Source of the DNA: an uncultured Opitutales bacterium
Lineage (GTDB): Bacteria > Verrucomicrobiota > Verrucomicrobiia > Opitutales > UBA2995
Reading direction: 5' to 3'
Assembly: GCA_937920335.1 (NCBI GenBank)
Contig: CALGUT010000494.1
Span: forward strand, 1 to 6,741
Length of the DNA stretch: 6,741 bases
Positions 6,353 to 6,741 of the stretch are shown piece by piece (the stretch's first letter is position 1; each line of letters opens with the position of its first letter). The notes beneath the pieces are model-generated. The model did not search any database, was not told where the DNA came from, and was given only the letters and a program-made list of their open reading frames with translations. The position numbers and the translations under genes are program-made.

Positions 6353-6741
6353 CTAGCGATTCCCTCCATCTCCTTGGTTCCCATCGCTAGGTTTCGGCTG
6401 CTTGCGTAATTTTTCGGCGAGTTCTGCCCTCCGGGCTCTCAGTGTTTCCAAGTTCCTGCGCGTGGGCCGCTGGATCTGCTGCTGCGTATTGACCAGTGAG
6501 CTAGAAGATGAAGAAGTGACCGACGGAGTACCGGGGGCTTGTGGACGGGCGGGCTGTGCGGTCGTGGTCGCGCGAGGAGTTATAGGCCTTATACTGGAAG
6601 GCGCCGAATAATCGTTCATCTTCATTTGCCGCGAGAGATCCTCGGACTCGGAGTGAATAACAACAGTATTCCCATCCAAATCGAAGCTCTTAATCAGTAA
6701 TCCGTCCTCCTCGATACCTTCTGCCATCCATTTACTGTCAC
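6353..6741 (-). CDS. Unrecognised protein, C-terminal part only, upstream of gspE
   Basis: I do not recognise this gene. The frame is open through the window edge (residues DSKW precede the Met at 6727), and no Shine-Dalgarno precedes that Met, so the gene very likely starts outside the window. About 129 residues are visible. The first 40 (W-x-AEGIEEDG, then alternating hydrophobic and polar residues such as TVVIHSE) look like a small beta-rich module. The middle is low-complexity: Pro, Thr, Ala, Gln, with a run of six serines. The end is a basic helix rich in Arg, Leu, Glu (ETLRARRAELAEKLRK) and a Gly/Asn/Asp tail. It ends 15 bases before gspE and surely belongs to the same operon. Position and the beta module would fit a periplasmic or bitopic assembly protein of the GspC/PilP kind, but that is a guess. 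It does not look like a secretin C-terminus. Confidence 0.7.
   Translation of the reverse strand, partial: DSKWMAEGIEEDGLLIKSFDLDGNTVVIHSESEDLSRQMKMNDYSAPSSIRPITPRATTTAQPARPQAPGTPSVTSSSSSSLVNTQQQIQRPTRRNLETLRARRAELAEKLRKQPKPSDGNQGDGGNR

Overview
All recognisable genes lie on the minus strand and read from high to low coordinates. In transcription order they are: the 3' end of an unrecognised gene (6741 to 6353), a complete GspE/PilB-type secretion or pilus ATPase (6337 to 4634), a GspF/PilC-type inner-membrane platform protein (4641 to 3379), a PLP-dependent alpha-oxoamine synthase (3324 to 2119), a single-domain CheY-like receiver (1871 to 1488), and the first 484 residues of a second GspE/PilB-type ATPase (1453 to 1, cut by the window edge). 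I see no RNA gene, mobile element, CRISPR array or plus-strand gene.

The window is part of a type II secretion or type IV pilus locus of a Gram-negative-type (diderm) bacterium. The first three genes are packed like an operon: the spacing is about 15 bases, and gspE and gspF overlap by 8 bases. The oxoamine synthase follows gspF after 54 bases, so it is probably co-transcribed. A gap of 247 bases with a small stem-loop then separates it from the receiver/ATPase pair, which may be a second transcription unit. Shine-Dalgarno sequences are weak or absent before every start. The phylum cannot be fixed from this sequence; a Verrucomicrobiota/PVC-type organism is a low-confidence guess.

How the parts may work together: the hexameric cytoplasmic ATPase and the GspF-like platform form the motor that assembles a (pseudo)pilus. 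The second ATPase, next to its own receiver domain, could be an alternative or regulated motor using the same or another platform. The alpha-oxoamine synthase condenses an amino acid with an acyl-CoA or acyl carrier thioester and has no obvious role in secretion. Its position inside the cluster is the most unusual thing in the window. The secretin, pseudopilins and prepilin peptidase are not here.
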